Source: Clostridium senegalense JC122 (lineage in GTDB: Bacteria; Bacillota; Clostridia; Clostridiales; Clostridiaceae). Taken from it: a stretch of DNA of 64,000 nt. The stretch lies in contig NZ_HE611050.1 in NCBI RefSeq assembly GCF_000285575.1, forward strand, positions 40,395 through 104,394, in the 5' to 3' direction. Position numbers and translations under genes: made by a program. Under the pieces are notes generated by a model. The model was not told the origin of the DNA. It was given only the letters and a program-made list of their open reading frames with translations, and did not search any database. Positions 17,170 through 25,750 of the stretch are shown in pieces. How positions within the stretch are numbered: position 1 is the stretch's first letter; each line of letters begins with the position of its first letter.

Positions 17170-18831
17170 TCATTTAGAGTTTTCATTCAACATTTTAAGT
17201 ATTTCTTTATCCCTTATTATTCTTGGTATTTTTAATTGATTTTTTGATACTCCTTTTTCAATCATATAACTCTTGATTTTTGAAAAAGTATTTTCTCTTA
17301 ATAGTATAACTTTAATTTCTCCTAATTTTTTATTTTTTCTAAATCTTCCATAGGCAAAATTGGTTTTGCCTAGTTCTTTATCTAAAGTTTCAGCTATAAT
17401 TTTACTTTCTTTAGAGTCTCTAATTTCCATATAAAAAATATATCTTCCTGGAGTAACATTATTATCTTCCATAGTTGAATAATCCACTATATCTAATTTT
17501 AATTTTTGTGAAGTTCTTCTTAATGCCTCTGTCACATGTGCTTCTGTTGTTTTTTCTGAAGCCATATTTAAAAGTTGATTTTTTCTATATAAAAATTTTA
17601 TTTCAGGGCTATTGTTATAATATCCTATAACTTTGACAACATCTCCAATTCTATATCTATAAAGACCTGAAAAATTAGTAACTACAATCTCATACACTTT
17701 TCCTATTTCAAGTTCATTTATAGTCTTAGTTATAATATTATTTTCACTACACTCTATAGGTATAAACTCATAAAAAGCGGTATCTGAAAGAACTACATAA
17801 CTTATTTTACCAACATTGGGATTCATCCCAATAACAGCCTCTGATGCAGCATATGCATTAGAATATATAATTAAGTTACCACTATAATAATTAACCTTAT
17901 CATCATATACTGAAAAGCTTCCACCAGTAACAGTTGCTATATAAACAATAGATTTCCAAATCCTTTTCGCTATGCCTTTAAAACCTCTTTTAAATTCACC
18001 TTCAATTTCACTTGCTCTTTTTTTTAGTGGATAATTTTTCTCTAAAAGTACTTTTCTAAATTCTGGTTCTATTTTTAAATTTTCATTTAAAGTTCCATGA
18101 TAAATATCATAAACTAAATTTTCCCAATGTTTTTCCATAGTTCTAAAAAAATCTAATATACTAGATATAAAAATTCCACTTATATAACTTAAATTTTCAT
18201 CTCTTAATGCAAAAAGAATATGAAGATATAGTGCACTTTCTTTATCATTCATACTCATAACTTCTATAGGTGAAGTCCATATAAAAGGTATTATAGACTT
18301 TATAGATTTCATTCCACCTGATGTAGCCGAACTTATAGGTATCCCTGATATAGTATATCTAGTATTTACTATATCCGTAAGCATAATTCCTTTTCCATAG
18401 TTCCATTGTTCCTTTAAATTTTCATATAATATTCTTTCTGTTAAAATACCCATGTATTTTGCCCCAACTTTAATTCCTTTTCTAGTTGTTGGAATTAACT
18501 TTTGTTTACCTGTAGTTCCTGAAGTTAATGCAAAATACTTTATATTATCACAAACTAAAATGTTTTTTTCCCCTCTACACATTTTCATAATGTACTTTTC
18601 ATAGTCATCATATGTTGATATAGGTACTTTTTCCTTATATTCTTTTAAATTTTTAATACTTATAAAATCATGTTTCTTGCCAAAATCGCTTTTGCTACTT
18701 CTTCTTATTATACATTTTAAAGTACTCATACTTTTCTCATAAGAATTTATTGTATTTTTCTCAAAATGTCTCTTAACACTACCTCCTAAAGTTATCATTG
18801 TTAAGTACATAGATTTTGTTATAAAACTCAC
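17170..18831 (-). CDS. GH3-family adenylate-forming enzyme
   Basis: 553 aa, similar in length and layout to the plant auxin-responsive GH3 acyl-acid amido synthetases, which activate a carboxylate with ATP and transfer it to an amino acid. Visible: ATP motif ALTSGTTGKQKLIPTT, a YAASEAVIGMNP motif, and YRYRIGDVVKVIGYY; the C-terminal subdomain carries MASEKTTEAHVTEAL. Bacterial members exist, but substrates in Clostridium are not known to me. The first codon of the open frame (GTG, 18840) abuts GAGGAA, so the GTG at 18831 is preferred. A single gene following no obvious pathway neighbours. Confidence 0.85.
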   Translation of the reverse strand: MSFITKSMYLTMITLGGSVKRHFEKNTINSYEKSMSTLKCIIRRSSKSDFGKKHDFISIKNLKEYKEKVPISTYDDYEKYIMKMCRGEKNILVCDNIKYFALTSGTTGKQKLIPTTRKGIKVGAKYMGILTERILYENLKEQWNYGKGIMLTDIVNTRYTISGIPISSATSGGMKSIKSIIPFIWTSPIEVMSMNDKESALYLHILFALRDENLSYISGIFISSILDFFRTMEKHWENLVYDIYHGTLNENLKIEPEFRKVLLEKNYPLKKRASEIEGEFKRGFKGIAKRIWKSIVYIATVTGGSFSVYDDKVNYYSGNLIIYSNAYAASEAVIGMNPNVGKISYVVLSDTAFYEFIPIECSENNIITKTINELEIGKVYEIVVTNFSGLYRYRIGDVVKVIGYYNNSPEIKFLYRKNQLLNMASEKTTEAHVTEALRRTSQKLKLDIVDYSTMEDNNVTPGRYIFYMEIRDSKESKIIAETLDKELGKTNFAYGRFRKNKKLGEIKVILLRENTFSKIKSYMIEKGVSKNQLKIPRIIRDKEILKMLNENSK

Positions 18832-19030
18832 AACAAACACTTCCTCAACTTGCTTAGCTTATATATAGGGTTTAAGACTGAACATTAACTTATTAAAATT
18901 AAAGTTCAAATCTCAATACAACATATTTTATAATGTTTAACATTTTTTGTATTTGTTACATAGTTTTATATTATGAAATTAAAGGTAATTTGTGTTAATT
19001 CCTATGGTATAAATAAATAAATAAATAAAT
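18832..19030. other. Gene-less AT-rich gap with AAAT tandem repeat
   Basis: Contains TATATAGGGTTTAAG near 18861, weakly like a family A end, and a short AAAT tandem (19010-19033). No gene or RNA structure is recognised. Confidence 0.4.
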
Positions 19031-19076
19031 AAAGAGTGTCCCTTTTAATGATTAAAATCATTTGAGACACTCTTTT
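19031..19076 (-). terminator. Terminator of the M18 aminopeptidase gene
   Basis: AAAGAGTGTC (19031-19040) pairs with GACACTCTTT (19065-19074); the stem continues inward with AATGATTAAAATCATT. An A-rich flank on the left reads as T-rich on the minus strand, and a T run also lies to the right. Confidence 0.8.
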
Positions 19077-19138
19077 TTAAATTTTATTACTCTATAGGGA
19101 TTTTAATCTAGAGTTATAAATTATATTTTTATCCTATA

Positions 19139-20536
19139 TTATGCTTCTATTAAGAATGCTTCATATGCTCTGAATGCTTCGTATATATCAGCTTTACTTG
19201 CTATTTCATATGGAGCATGCATATTGTGTAGTGCAACACCTGAATCTATAACTTCCATTCCATATTCAGCTAAGATGTAAGCGATTGTTCCACCGCCACC
19301 TTGGTCAACTTTTCCAAGTTCTGATGTTTGCCAAGAAACATTGTGTTTTTCCATTATAGCTCTTAATTGTGCTATAAATTCTGGGTTAGCATCATTACAT
19401 CCACCTTTTCCTCTAGCACCTGTATATTTATTGAAAACAATACCTTTTCCGAAAAATGCATTGTTTTGTTTTTCACTTACTGATGCATAGTTTGGATCGA
19501 ATGCAGCACTAACATCTGAAGATAACATTTTTGAATTAGCTAATGCTCTTCTTACTTTAAGATCACTATAATCACCCATTAAGTTTATAACTTCAGCAAC
19601 AGTGTTTTCAAAGAATCTTGATTGCATTCCTGTAGCACCTTGGCTTCCAACTTCTTCTTTATCAACTAATAATGTTATACAAGTTTTCTTAGTTTCTTTT
19701 ATTTTCATCATTGCTTCGAATGAAGTATAAGAACATACTCTATCATCATGTCCATAAGCCATAACCATTGAGCTATCTAATCCATAACTTCTTGCTCTTC
19801 CAGCTGGAACTACTTCTAATTCTGCTGAAACAAAATCTTCTTCATCTATTCCATATTTTTCATTTAATAATCTTAATACATTTAATTTAACTCTATCTTT
19901 AGCTTCTTTATCTTCAACTGGAATACTTCCTATACAAACATTTAAAGCTTCACCTTCAACACCTTTAGCTAAAGTTTTAGCCATTTGATCTCCTGCTAAG
20001 TGAATTAATAAATCAGATATTCCAACTACTGGTTCCTTCTCATCTTCTCCGATTACTACATCAACAACTGAACCATCTTTTTTACAAACTACACCATGTA
20101 TTGCTAATGGTAATGTTGTCCATTGATATTTTTTAATTCCACCATAGTAATGAGTTTTTAAAAGTGCTAAATCTGAATCTTCATATAGTGGATTTTGTTT
20201 TAAATCTAATCTTGGAGAGTCTATATGAGCTCCTAAAATATTGAATCCTTTTTCTACTGATTCAGAACCTATTAAAAATAAAGCTAAAGTTTTTCCCATA
20301 CAATTAGCATATACTTTGTCACCAGCTTTTAAGTTAGTTCCATTTGCAATGTATGTATTTATATCTTTATATCCTTGAGCTTCTGCTAATTCTATAAATT
20401 CTTTAACACATTCTCTTTCTGTTTTACATTTAGACATAAAGTCTATATACTCATCTGATAGTGAAAATACTTTTTCTAAGTCCTCTTTTGTGTATTTGTC
20501 CCAAGCTAATTCATATTTTTTTGTTAAATCTGCCAT
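19139..20536 (-). CDS. M18 family aspartyl-type aminopeptidase
   Basis: 465 aa cytosolic zinc aminopeptidase. Metal and catalytic motifs in order: GAHIDSPRLDLK (His ligand), AYGHDDRVCSY (Asp ligand), LLVDKEEVGSQGATGMQ (Glu base and ligand), LSSDVSAAFDPNY (Asp), and GVALHNMHAPYEIASKAD (terminal His). Family length is about 430-470 residues. The ribosome site GGGGGAG precedes the ATG. Role: clearing acidic or neutral N-terminal residues from peptides. It forms a single-gene unit with its own terminator. Confidence 0.93.
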   Translation of the reverse strand: MADLTKKYELAWDKYTKEDLEKVFSLSDEYIDFMSKCKTERECVKEFIELAEAQGYKDINTYIANGTNLKAGDKVYANCMGKTLALFLIGSESVEKGFNILGAHIDSPRLDLKQNPLYEDSDLALLKTHYYGGIKKYQWTTLPLAIHGVVCKKDGSVVDVVIGEDEKEPVVGISDLLIHLAGDQMAKTLAKGVEGEALNVCIGSIPVEDKEAKDRVKLNVLRLLNEKYGIDEEDFVSAELEVVPAGRARSYGLDSSMVMAYGHDDRVCSYTSFEAMMKIKETKKTCITLLVDKEEVGSQGATGMQSRFFENTVAEVINLMGDYSDLKVRRALANSKMLSSDVSAAFDPNYASVSEKQNNAFFGKGIVFNKYTGARGKGGCNDANPEFIAQLRAIMEKHNVSWQTSELGKVDQGGGGTIAYILAEYGMEVIDSGVALHNMHAPYEIASKADIYEAFRAYEAFLIEA

Positions 20537-20691
20537 TGCCTGCTCCCCCTTTTATAATAAATATTAAGAAAAGTTTAAATAATTTTAACTTTCTCTTAAT
20601 TTCAATTTATATTTTACTAGACTTTTCTAAAAATTTCAAACATTTTTCAATTATAAATTTATAATTTGTTCAAATTTTTTTAACATTTTCT

Positions 20692-21606
20692 TTACTTTTC
20701 TATATTATTCAGCTCATTAATCCTTTTTTCTATGGTGTCTACAGCTGTTATCTTTTGAGTTACTGTATATCTAAAATTTACTGCTGCAGCCTCTATTATA
20801 ACCGCCAAGTTTCTTCCCGGTCTTATTGGCAATGTTACCTTAGGAATCTTCACATTCAAGATTTCTATTTCTTCTTTATCAATTCCTAATCTTTCATAAT
20901 ATTTATCTGCATCCCAATTTTCTATATTTATAACCATTTTTACAATTTTTTTAGGAATTATTGCACTTAGTCCATATACTGCGGATATATCTATAATACC
21001 CATGCCTCTTACCTCTAGCATACCTTTTGTAACATATGGACATGTACCATGTAGTGCACCATCAACCTGTTTTATGTCTACAGCATCATCTGCCACCAAC
21101 CTATGTCCTCTTTTTATTAATTCAAGTGCGGTTTCACTTTTTCCTATTCCACTTTCTCCAGTAATTAAAATACCGATACCATAAACATCAACTAGTACTC
21201 CATGAAGTCTAGTCTCTGGGGCTAATTTTAATTCTAAATAATTAGTTATTTTTCCTATAAATTTGGTAGCATTCATGCTTGTTCTAAGCATCCAAATATT
21301 ATTTTTCTTTGCAGCTTCTATAAGTTCACTATCTATATTTAAAGATCTAGTGATTATTATACATGGGACATCTAAAGAAAAAAAACTCTCTATTCTTTTT
21401 TTTCTTACTTCCTCTGGTAATGATTTAAAATATCCATATTCTGTTTTCCCCAAAATCTGCAATCTATTATTATCAAAATCTTCATAGTATCCTGCTAGTT
21501 GAAGTCCAGGCCTATTTATATCACAGGCCTGTATTTCCTTTTGATTATCTCCTTGCACAAGAATTTCCAAATTAAAATTTTCAACTAGGTTTCTTACTGT
21601 AACCAT
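20692..21606 (-). CDS. hprK: HPr kinase/phosphorylase
   Basis: 304 aa sensor enzyme of Gram-positive carbon catabolite repression; phosphorylates HPr on Ser46 and reverses it. P-loop GESGIGKS at residues 150-157, the following HRLVADDAVDIK block, and the HprK signature LEVRGMGIIDISAVYG near residue 200 are intact. N-terminal domain (1-130) is the family's non-catalytic part. AAAAAGGAG precedes the ATG. It follows ynzC by 14 bases, suggesting co-transcription. Confidence 0.96.
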   Translation of the reverse strand: MVTVRNLVENFNLEILVQGDNQKEIQACDINRPGLQLAGYYEDFDNNRLQILGKTEYGYFKSLPEEVRKKRIESFFSLDVPCIIITRSLNIDSELIEAAKKNNIWMLRTSMNATKFIGKITNYLELKLAPETRLHGVLVDVYGIGILITGESGIGKSETALELIKRGHRLVADDAVDIKQVDGALHGTCPYVTKGMLEVRGMGIIDISAVYGLSAIIPKKIVKMVINIENWDADKYYERLGIDKEEIEILNVKIPKVTLPIRPGRNLAVIIEAAAVNFRYTVTQKITAVDTIEKRINELNNIEK

Positions 21607-21620
21607 AGTAAATCTCCTTT

Positions 21621-21809
21621 TTAATTCTTATTTCCTTTAGGAGGTATTCTTTCTATACCCTCTAATTGTGCTCTAAAATTTCTTTTTACATTATTTATGT
21701 ACTTTTGTCTTAAGGTTTGTTGCTCTTCTTTTTCAGCATCTGTTAAACCTTCTTCTTGACTTTTTTTGTATAATTCATTTATACGTTTAACCATTTCATC
21801 ATGATCCAT
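21621..21809 (-). CDS. ynzC: YnzC/DUF896 family small protein
   Basis: 62 aa, highly charged and helical (MDHDEMVKRINELYKKSQ; then LTDAEKEEQQTLRQKYINN, a strong DUF896 hallmark). The B. subtilis homologue forms a helical hairpin and is SOS-linked in one paralogue; function is otherwise unknown. AGAGAGG precedes the ATG. It lies directly upstream of hprK. Confidence 0.88.
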   Translation of the reverse strand: MDHDEMVKRINELYKKSQEEGLTDAEKEEQQTLRQKYINNVKRNFRAQLEGIERIPPKGNKN

Positions 21810-22056
21810 TACTTATTACCTCTCTTTTCTTCGATTTTTTTTTACATTTAACTGTTTATATTCTACTTTAAATCCCCAAGACTTTAAAGATATAAATTTA
21901 AATTTCGATAATTATTTTTGCTTTTACTTGTAACATTTGACATTTATTAGGATATTTTGTACTAATTTGACAAAATAAAATGCTTAACTTTCCTTCTTAT
22001 TTTTGTTACAATTTATTTGTAAAAAATAGTAAAAAATAATTACTTGGAGGATTATT

Positions 22057-22215
22057 ATGGGGATAGATACACAAATTTTAGAAGAGAAGATTAAATGTTA
22101 CAAAAAAATTTTAAACTTACTTTTAGTGGAAAATTGTATAACCGACTCAAAAGTAGTTAATTATTCTCAAAAATTAGATAAATATATAGTTGAGTACCAA
22201 AAATACCTTATTTAG
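22057..22215 (+). CDS. Spo0E-like aspartyl-phosphate phosphatase
   Basis: A 52-aa ORF beginning MGIDTQILEEKIKCYKK, with ribosome site TTGGAGG six bases before the ATG. The second helix carries YSQKLDKYIVEYQ, the S-x-x-L-D-x-x-I pattern of the Spo0E family, whose members dephosphorylate Spo0A~P and hold back sporulation. Two predicted helices fit the fold. Clostridia encode several such proteins, acting on Spo0A. A terminator follows at once, so it is monocistronic. Confidence 0.82.
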   Translation: MGIDTQILEEKIKCYKKILNLLLVENCITDSKVVNYSQKLDKYIVEYQKYLI

Positions 22216-22241
22216 TACTCACTTGTACATAGTTAAGTTGT

Positions 22242-22290
22242 GCAAGCTTTAAAACTAAAATTTATTATTCATTAAAGCTTGCTTTATTTT
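22242..22290 (+). terminator. Terminator after the Spo0E-like gene
   Basis: GCAAGCTTTAA (22242-22252) pairs with TTAAAGCTTGC (22272-22282), followed by a T-rich run on the plus strand. It may also serve the convergent minus-strand gene. Confidence 0.85.
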
Positions 22291-22291
22291 T

Positions 22292-22684
22292 TTATTGTAC
22301 ACTAAATACTATATCATCTATATTTTCTATTTCTTCTTTAGAAAATATTACTAAAAAATTAATATGTTCAAAATTATCTTCACTTGGCTCATAACATATT
22401 AATTCATAATTTAAATCCATTTCTTCACTACAATCATTGATTACGTCTTCTACATTATCCATTGCAAAATCAGTTAAATATGGCAATAAATAATCATAAT
22501 ACCAACTTTCACTTTGTTTTTCCTCTTCACATTCATCATTAGCATATTCTGACGCTGATTCTAATTCTAAGTCATCAAAGTAATATGTAAAATTAAATAT
22601 ACTTTTAGACTTATCAAAAGATTTATCCTTTACATCCTCTAAGTCACATTCTTCTAAAAAGTTTATTATTTTCTTATTATCCAA
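22292..22684 (-). CDS. Acidic protein of unknown function
   Basis: 130 aa, very rich in Asp and Glu, no membrane segment and no recognised motif. It starts at a TTG after GGAGGAAA. Convergent with the Spo0E-like gene and divergent from arginase. I do not recognise the family. The acidic middle (SASEYANDECEEEKQSESWY) and the conserved-looking aromatic residues give no functional clue. Confidence 0.7.
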   Translation of the reverse strand: MDNKKIINFLEECDLEDVKDKSFDKSKSIFNFTYYFDDLELESASEYANDECEEEKQSESWYYDYLLPYLTDFAMDNVEDVINDCSEEMDLNYELICYEPSEDNFEHINFLVIFSKEEIENIDDIVFSVQ

Positions 22685-22877
22685 ATTATTTCCTCCTTTT
22701 ATTATTATAAATCTATTATATTATATAACTAAATATCAAGGGCTTTTATTATAATCTTAACATTTTTTATAATTTTTATAATTTTTATAATATTTAAATT
22801 TAAATTCTTTTTCAAAAACCCCTTATATTTTACTCCATTTTATTATATAATTTAAAATCGCAAAGGGGGAATTTTTT

Positions 22878-23774
22878 ATGAAAATAAATGTTATCGGAGT
22901 GCCTTTATTTTTAGGTTGTGATAGAAAAGGTGTTGATTTAGCACCAAATAAACTTAGAGAAAAAGGCTTATTACAAATTTTAGAAAAACAAAATCATGAT
23001 GTATTTGACCTTGGAAACTTATATGTTCCTAAAGTTAAAGAATGTGATAAATTCTCTTGTCATAGTAATATGAAATATATTGATACAATATTAGGGGTTA
23101 ATAAAAATTTAGCTCAATCAGTATATAATTCATTAAGCTCTGACTCTTTTCCATTAGTAATAGGTGGTGATCATTCACTAGGATTAGGTAGTATTTGTGG
23201 TGCTAGTAAATACTTTGATAATCTTGCTGTTATTTGGATTGATGCTCACGGTGATATAAATACACCTGAAACATCACCTTCTGGAAATGTACATGGTATG
23301 CCTCTTGGTGCTGCTATGGGATTTGGAGATTCATCTCTTACTAATTTATACTTTGATGGTAAGAAAGTTAATCCTAAAAATGTTTATCTAATCGGTGCTA
23401 GAGATTTAGATAAAGGTGAAACTCTTTTAATTGAAGAGGAAGGAATTAATCTTTATTCTACTGTCGATGTAAAAGAAAAAGGAATTAATTTTATAATTAA
23501 CGAAATTTTATCAAATCTAAAAGATAAAAATATAGACAACGTACATTTAAGCTTTGATATAGACTGTATAGACTCAGAATTTGTACCTGGTACTGGAACA
23601 CCTGTTCCACATGGTATGTCTACAGATGAAGCTAAATCGTCCTTACAACTACTTTTTAATAGTGGTAAGATAAAATCTATGGACTTTGTAGAATTAAACA
23701 CAGAACTTGAAGATGGGGACAAAACTATAGACTTATGTTTAAATCTTATAGATTTTATTTCTAAAAATATATAA
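22878..23774 (+). CDS. rocF: Arginase
   Basis: 298 aa ureohydrolase, typical arginase length; hydrolyses arginine to ornithine and urea with a binuclear Mn site. Metal ligands: GGDHSLGLGS (His), WIDAHGDINTPE (Asp-His-Asp), SFDIDCIDSEFVPGTGTP (two Asp). The substrate loop SPSGNVHGMPLG is present, favouring arginase over agmatinase or formiminoglutamase. AAAGGGGGAA precedes the ATG. Just upstream is an imperfect TTTTTATAA tandem (22767-22797). It is a single gene ending in a terminator. Confidence 0.93.
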   Translation: MKINVIGVPLFLGCDRKGVDLAPNKLREKGLLQILEKQNHDVFDLGNLYVPKVKECDKFSCHSNMKYIDTILGVNKNLAQSVYNSLSSDSFPLVIGGDHSLGLGSICGASKYFDNLAVIWIDAHGDINTPETSPSGNVHGMPLGAAMGFGDSSLTNLYFDGKKVNPKNVYLIGARDLDKGETLLIEEEGINLYSTVDVKEKGINFIINEILSNLKDKNIDNVHLSFDIDCIDSEFVPGTGTPVPHGMSTDEAKSSLQLLFNSGKIKSMDFVELNTELEDGDKTIDLCLNLIDFISKNI

Positions 23775-23778
23775 CCTC

Positions 23779-23815
23779 AAAAGCTACATTGTATTTAACA
23801 ATGTAGCTTTTATTT
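23779..23815. terminator. Terminator between arginase and the peptide gene
   Basis: AAAAGCTACATTGT (23779-23792) pairs with ACAATGTAGCTTTT (23798-23811), with T-rich sequence to the right. It can end arginase transcripts and, on the minus strand, the peptide operon. Confidence 0.85.
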
Positions 23816-23833
23816 TAAGTTTTAATAATATTA

Positions 23834-23980
23834 TTATGCTCTTACTACTATTCTACTTGGTCCTGGATTTGCTATCTCCTGAGATTTTAATGCTGTATCT
23901 ACTAATTGGGTATTTCCTATAATGCCAAATAATCCAATAATTAACATACCACCTACTAAAAATTTTTTAACATTTTTCAT
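23834..23980 (-). CDS. Putative secreted signalling-peptide precursor (RRNPP-type)
   Basis: A 48-aa ORF beginning MKNVKKFLVGGMLIIGLFG: a short basic N-terminus, a hydrophobic core at residues 7-22, and a hydrophilic tail ending ANPGPSRIVVRA. This is the shape of precursors exported by Sec and cut to a short C-terminal pheromone, as in Phr, PapR and clostridial Qsp peptides. It starts 3 bases after the stop of the TPR gene, with its ribosome site GGGAGG inside that gene's last codons, so translation is probably coupled. The mature peptide would lie in the last 5-12 residues. Function is inferred from architecture and position. Confidence 0.75.
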   Translation of the reverse strand: MKNVKKFLVGGMLIIGLFGIIGNTQLVDTALKSQEIANPGPSRIVVRA

Positions 23981-23983
23981 AAC

Positions 23984-24913
23984 TTATATTCCTCCCTTTA
24001 TTTTATTAATAATATTTAATCCAATATCTAATTTAGATATTTCACTGGTATATTGAAATAATAACAATGTTATATTATATAAAATTTTATAATTTTCATG
24101 GTATATATCAATCTCATAAAGTATATCTTCCACATATTCTTCGAATCTTTCTATTTTCTTCATTGATTTTAAAATTTCAAAAATACTTTGATAACATTCT
24201 ACATATTTATCTACTTGATAAAACTTTCTAGCATTTATAAGCGCCTTTTCAGAACAAATTAAGGCTTCTCTTAACTTTTTATTTTGACTATACATATAAC
24301 TAAGTTGCAACAAAGTATTAGTGGTCAATTCTGAATTATCATCTAGTTGTAAATTCATAGATTTATTAAGATATTCTCCACTTTTATCTTCTAAACCCAA
24401 TTTCCCTGAAATGATAGACATATTATAATATACTAAATAACTTTTTTCATATTTTTCTATTTCTTCATATACTTCTAAAGCTTCAAGATATCGCTCTGTA
24501 TTATGATAAATATTAGCTTTTATTATATTTATTTTAGTTTTTTCTTGATTATTTATGTTTTTTAATTTTAATGCTTCATTTAAATAATAAATAGCTTCAT
24601 CATATCTTCCAATTATATAAATTGTAAGTCCTATATTATATAAAATTCTTCCTAACAACTCTTCATCATTTATATGATAAACTTCATATCTTTCATAAGC
24701 CCTCTTAAAATAATCCATACAAATTTCAAAATTTTCAAGCTTATAATAACATGAACCTATTCTATTTAGAACTTCTACTTCTATAAATTTAAATTCCTCT
24801 GAAAATGGATGTTCTAATATAAAATCTAAAACAATTTGTAAATATTTTAGTGCCAAATTACAATTATTCTCTTTATACTCATTTTCTCCAATTTCTCTAT
24901 TTATCTTTATCAT
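23984..24913 (-). CDS. TPR-repeat sensor part of a split RRNPP regulator
   Basis: 309 aa from its first ATG, made of helical hairpins of the TPR type (for example LLGRILYNIGLTIYIIGRYD, then EAIYYLNEALKL). TPR arrays bind the imported peptide in RRNPP regulators. The frame is open upstream to 24994, before the ATG, and there overlaps the end of the HTH ORF in the -1 frame. Read through from the HTH ORF the product would be about 426 aa, the normal RRNPP size. The 23 codons upstream of the ATG encode plausible helix, suggesting the ATG is not the ancestral start. Confidence 0.8.
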   Translation of the reverse strand: MIKINREIGENEYKENNCNLALKYLQIVLDFILEHPFSEEFKFIEVEVLNRIGSCYYKLENFEICMDYFKRAYERYEVYHINDEELLGRILYNIGLTIYIIGRYDEAIYYLNEALKLKNINNQEKTKINIIKANIYHNTERYLEALEVYEEIEKYEKSYLVYYNMSIISGKLGLEDKSGEYLNKSMNLQLDDNSELTTNTLLQLSYMYSQNKKLREALICSEKALINARKFYQVDKYVECYQSIFEILKSMKKIERFEEYVEDILYEIDIYHENYKILYNITLLLFQYTSEISKLDIGLNIINKIKGGI

Positions 24914-24945
24914 TAAATTTATAACTTTATTTTCAGTTACTTTGT

Positions 24946-25263
24946 CTAATAACTTTTTAAATTTTTCAAAATCATATTTTCTTTTTTTAAATTTTCAAAC
25001 TCTTCCGTATAATGTTCTTCTATTATTTCTTCTGATGTCCTTAGCAAATCTTTCGCTGTTATATTTAAAATTATTCCTTTTTCCTGTGATAATTCATTAA
25101 ATCTATTAGCTAGTTTCACAGCCATAGCCATAGATAACTTTTTCTTACCATTTTCTAGCATATAAATATAATTAGAGCTAGATAATCCCTCTGCTAATTC
25201 TTTTTGAGTTATCCTTAGTAAATTTCTATAATATTTTATTCTATTAATTATAAATTCACCCAT
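24946..25263 (-). CDS. HTH (XRE-type) DNA-binding part of a split RRNPP regulator
   Basis: 105 aa. Residues about 5-70 form an XRE/Cro-type HTH: RNLLRITQKELAEGLSSSNY, then IYMLENGKKKLSMAMAVKLA. The tail (EEHYTEEFENLKKEN) is helical and stops at 24946. The ATG at 25263 has GAGGT nine bases upstream; the frame is also open to a TTG at 25278. Immediately before the stop lies A AAA AAA G (24981-24988 on the minus strand), a classical -1 slippery site, and slipping there joins exactly to the TPR frame. Alternatives: a one-base deletion that made a pseudogene, or a homopolymer error in assembly. Confidence 0.8.
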   Translation of the reverse strand: MGEFIINRIKYYRNLLRITQKELAEGLSSSNYIYMLENGKKKLSMAMAVKLANRFNELSQEKGIILNITAKDLLRTSEEIIEEHYTEEFENLKKENMILKNLKSY

Positions 25264-25318
25264 ATTTTTCAACCTCAATATAATTATATATTATCAATAC
25301 CGTGGAAAAAAGTAATTC

Positions 25319-25386
25319 TTGTCGAAGTAATAAAATCTTTTAAATTTTTATTAATCTTTTTTTAGCTATAAAAACTTTTTCGACAA
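25319..25386. promoter_or_regulatory. Inverted TTGTCGAA pair upstream of the HTH gene
   Basis: TTGTCGAA (25319-25326) is inverted as TTCGACAA (25379-25386), centres 60 bp apart, in an otherwise AT-only region about 55 bases ahead of the HTH start. CG-containing octamers are rare in this sequence. It could be a paired operator for the adjacent regulator. The rest of 25387-25694 is AT-rich with a repeated phrase GGGTATCAATTA near 25529 and 25545, and no gene. Confidence 0.45.
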
Positions 25387-25694
25387 AATGCCTCTAAAAT
25401 AAAGTTAGAATTATATACCTATAAGAAAATATTCATCTACTTTTTATTTTTTGTAAGCTTTAAAACTTCATTAAAAAGAAAATTCTAAATTACTTAATCA
25501 TATATTAAAATTTATTAATCAATTTTTGGGTATCAATTATTGGGTATCAATTAATAGAAATAAATATAATTATAAGTAGTTAAAAGTAAACGGATAAGTT
25601 TAAAAATCAACCTCTTTATTTGAAATTATTAAGCTTATGATAATTCCTTTAAAGAAAACATTAAAATATTATCTTTATATAAAACTCATCATAA

Positions 25695-25743
25695 AAAGAC
25701 TGTTTTAAAATAAAATTAAAATTCCACTTTAAAACAGTCTTTA
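25695..25743 (-). terminator. Terminator of the flavodiiron gene
   Basis: AAAGACTGTTTTAAA (25695-25709) pairs with TTTAAAACAGTCTTT (25728-25742), just below the stop of the minus-strand gene; the left flank is A-rich, giving T on the minus strand. Confidence 0.82.
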
Positions 25744-25750
25744 ATAAATA

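Noticed and set aside
19010..19033. AAAT tandem repeat as a functional element
   Set aside because: Short simple repeats like this are expected by chance and slippage in so AT-rich a genome.
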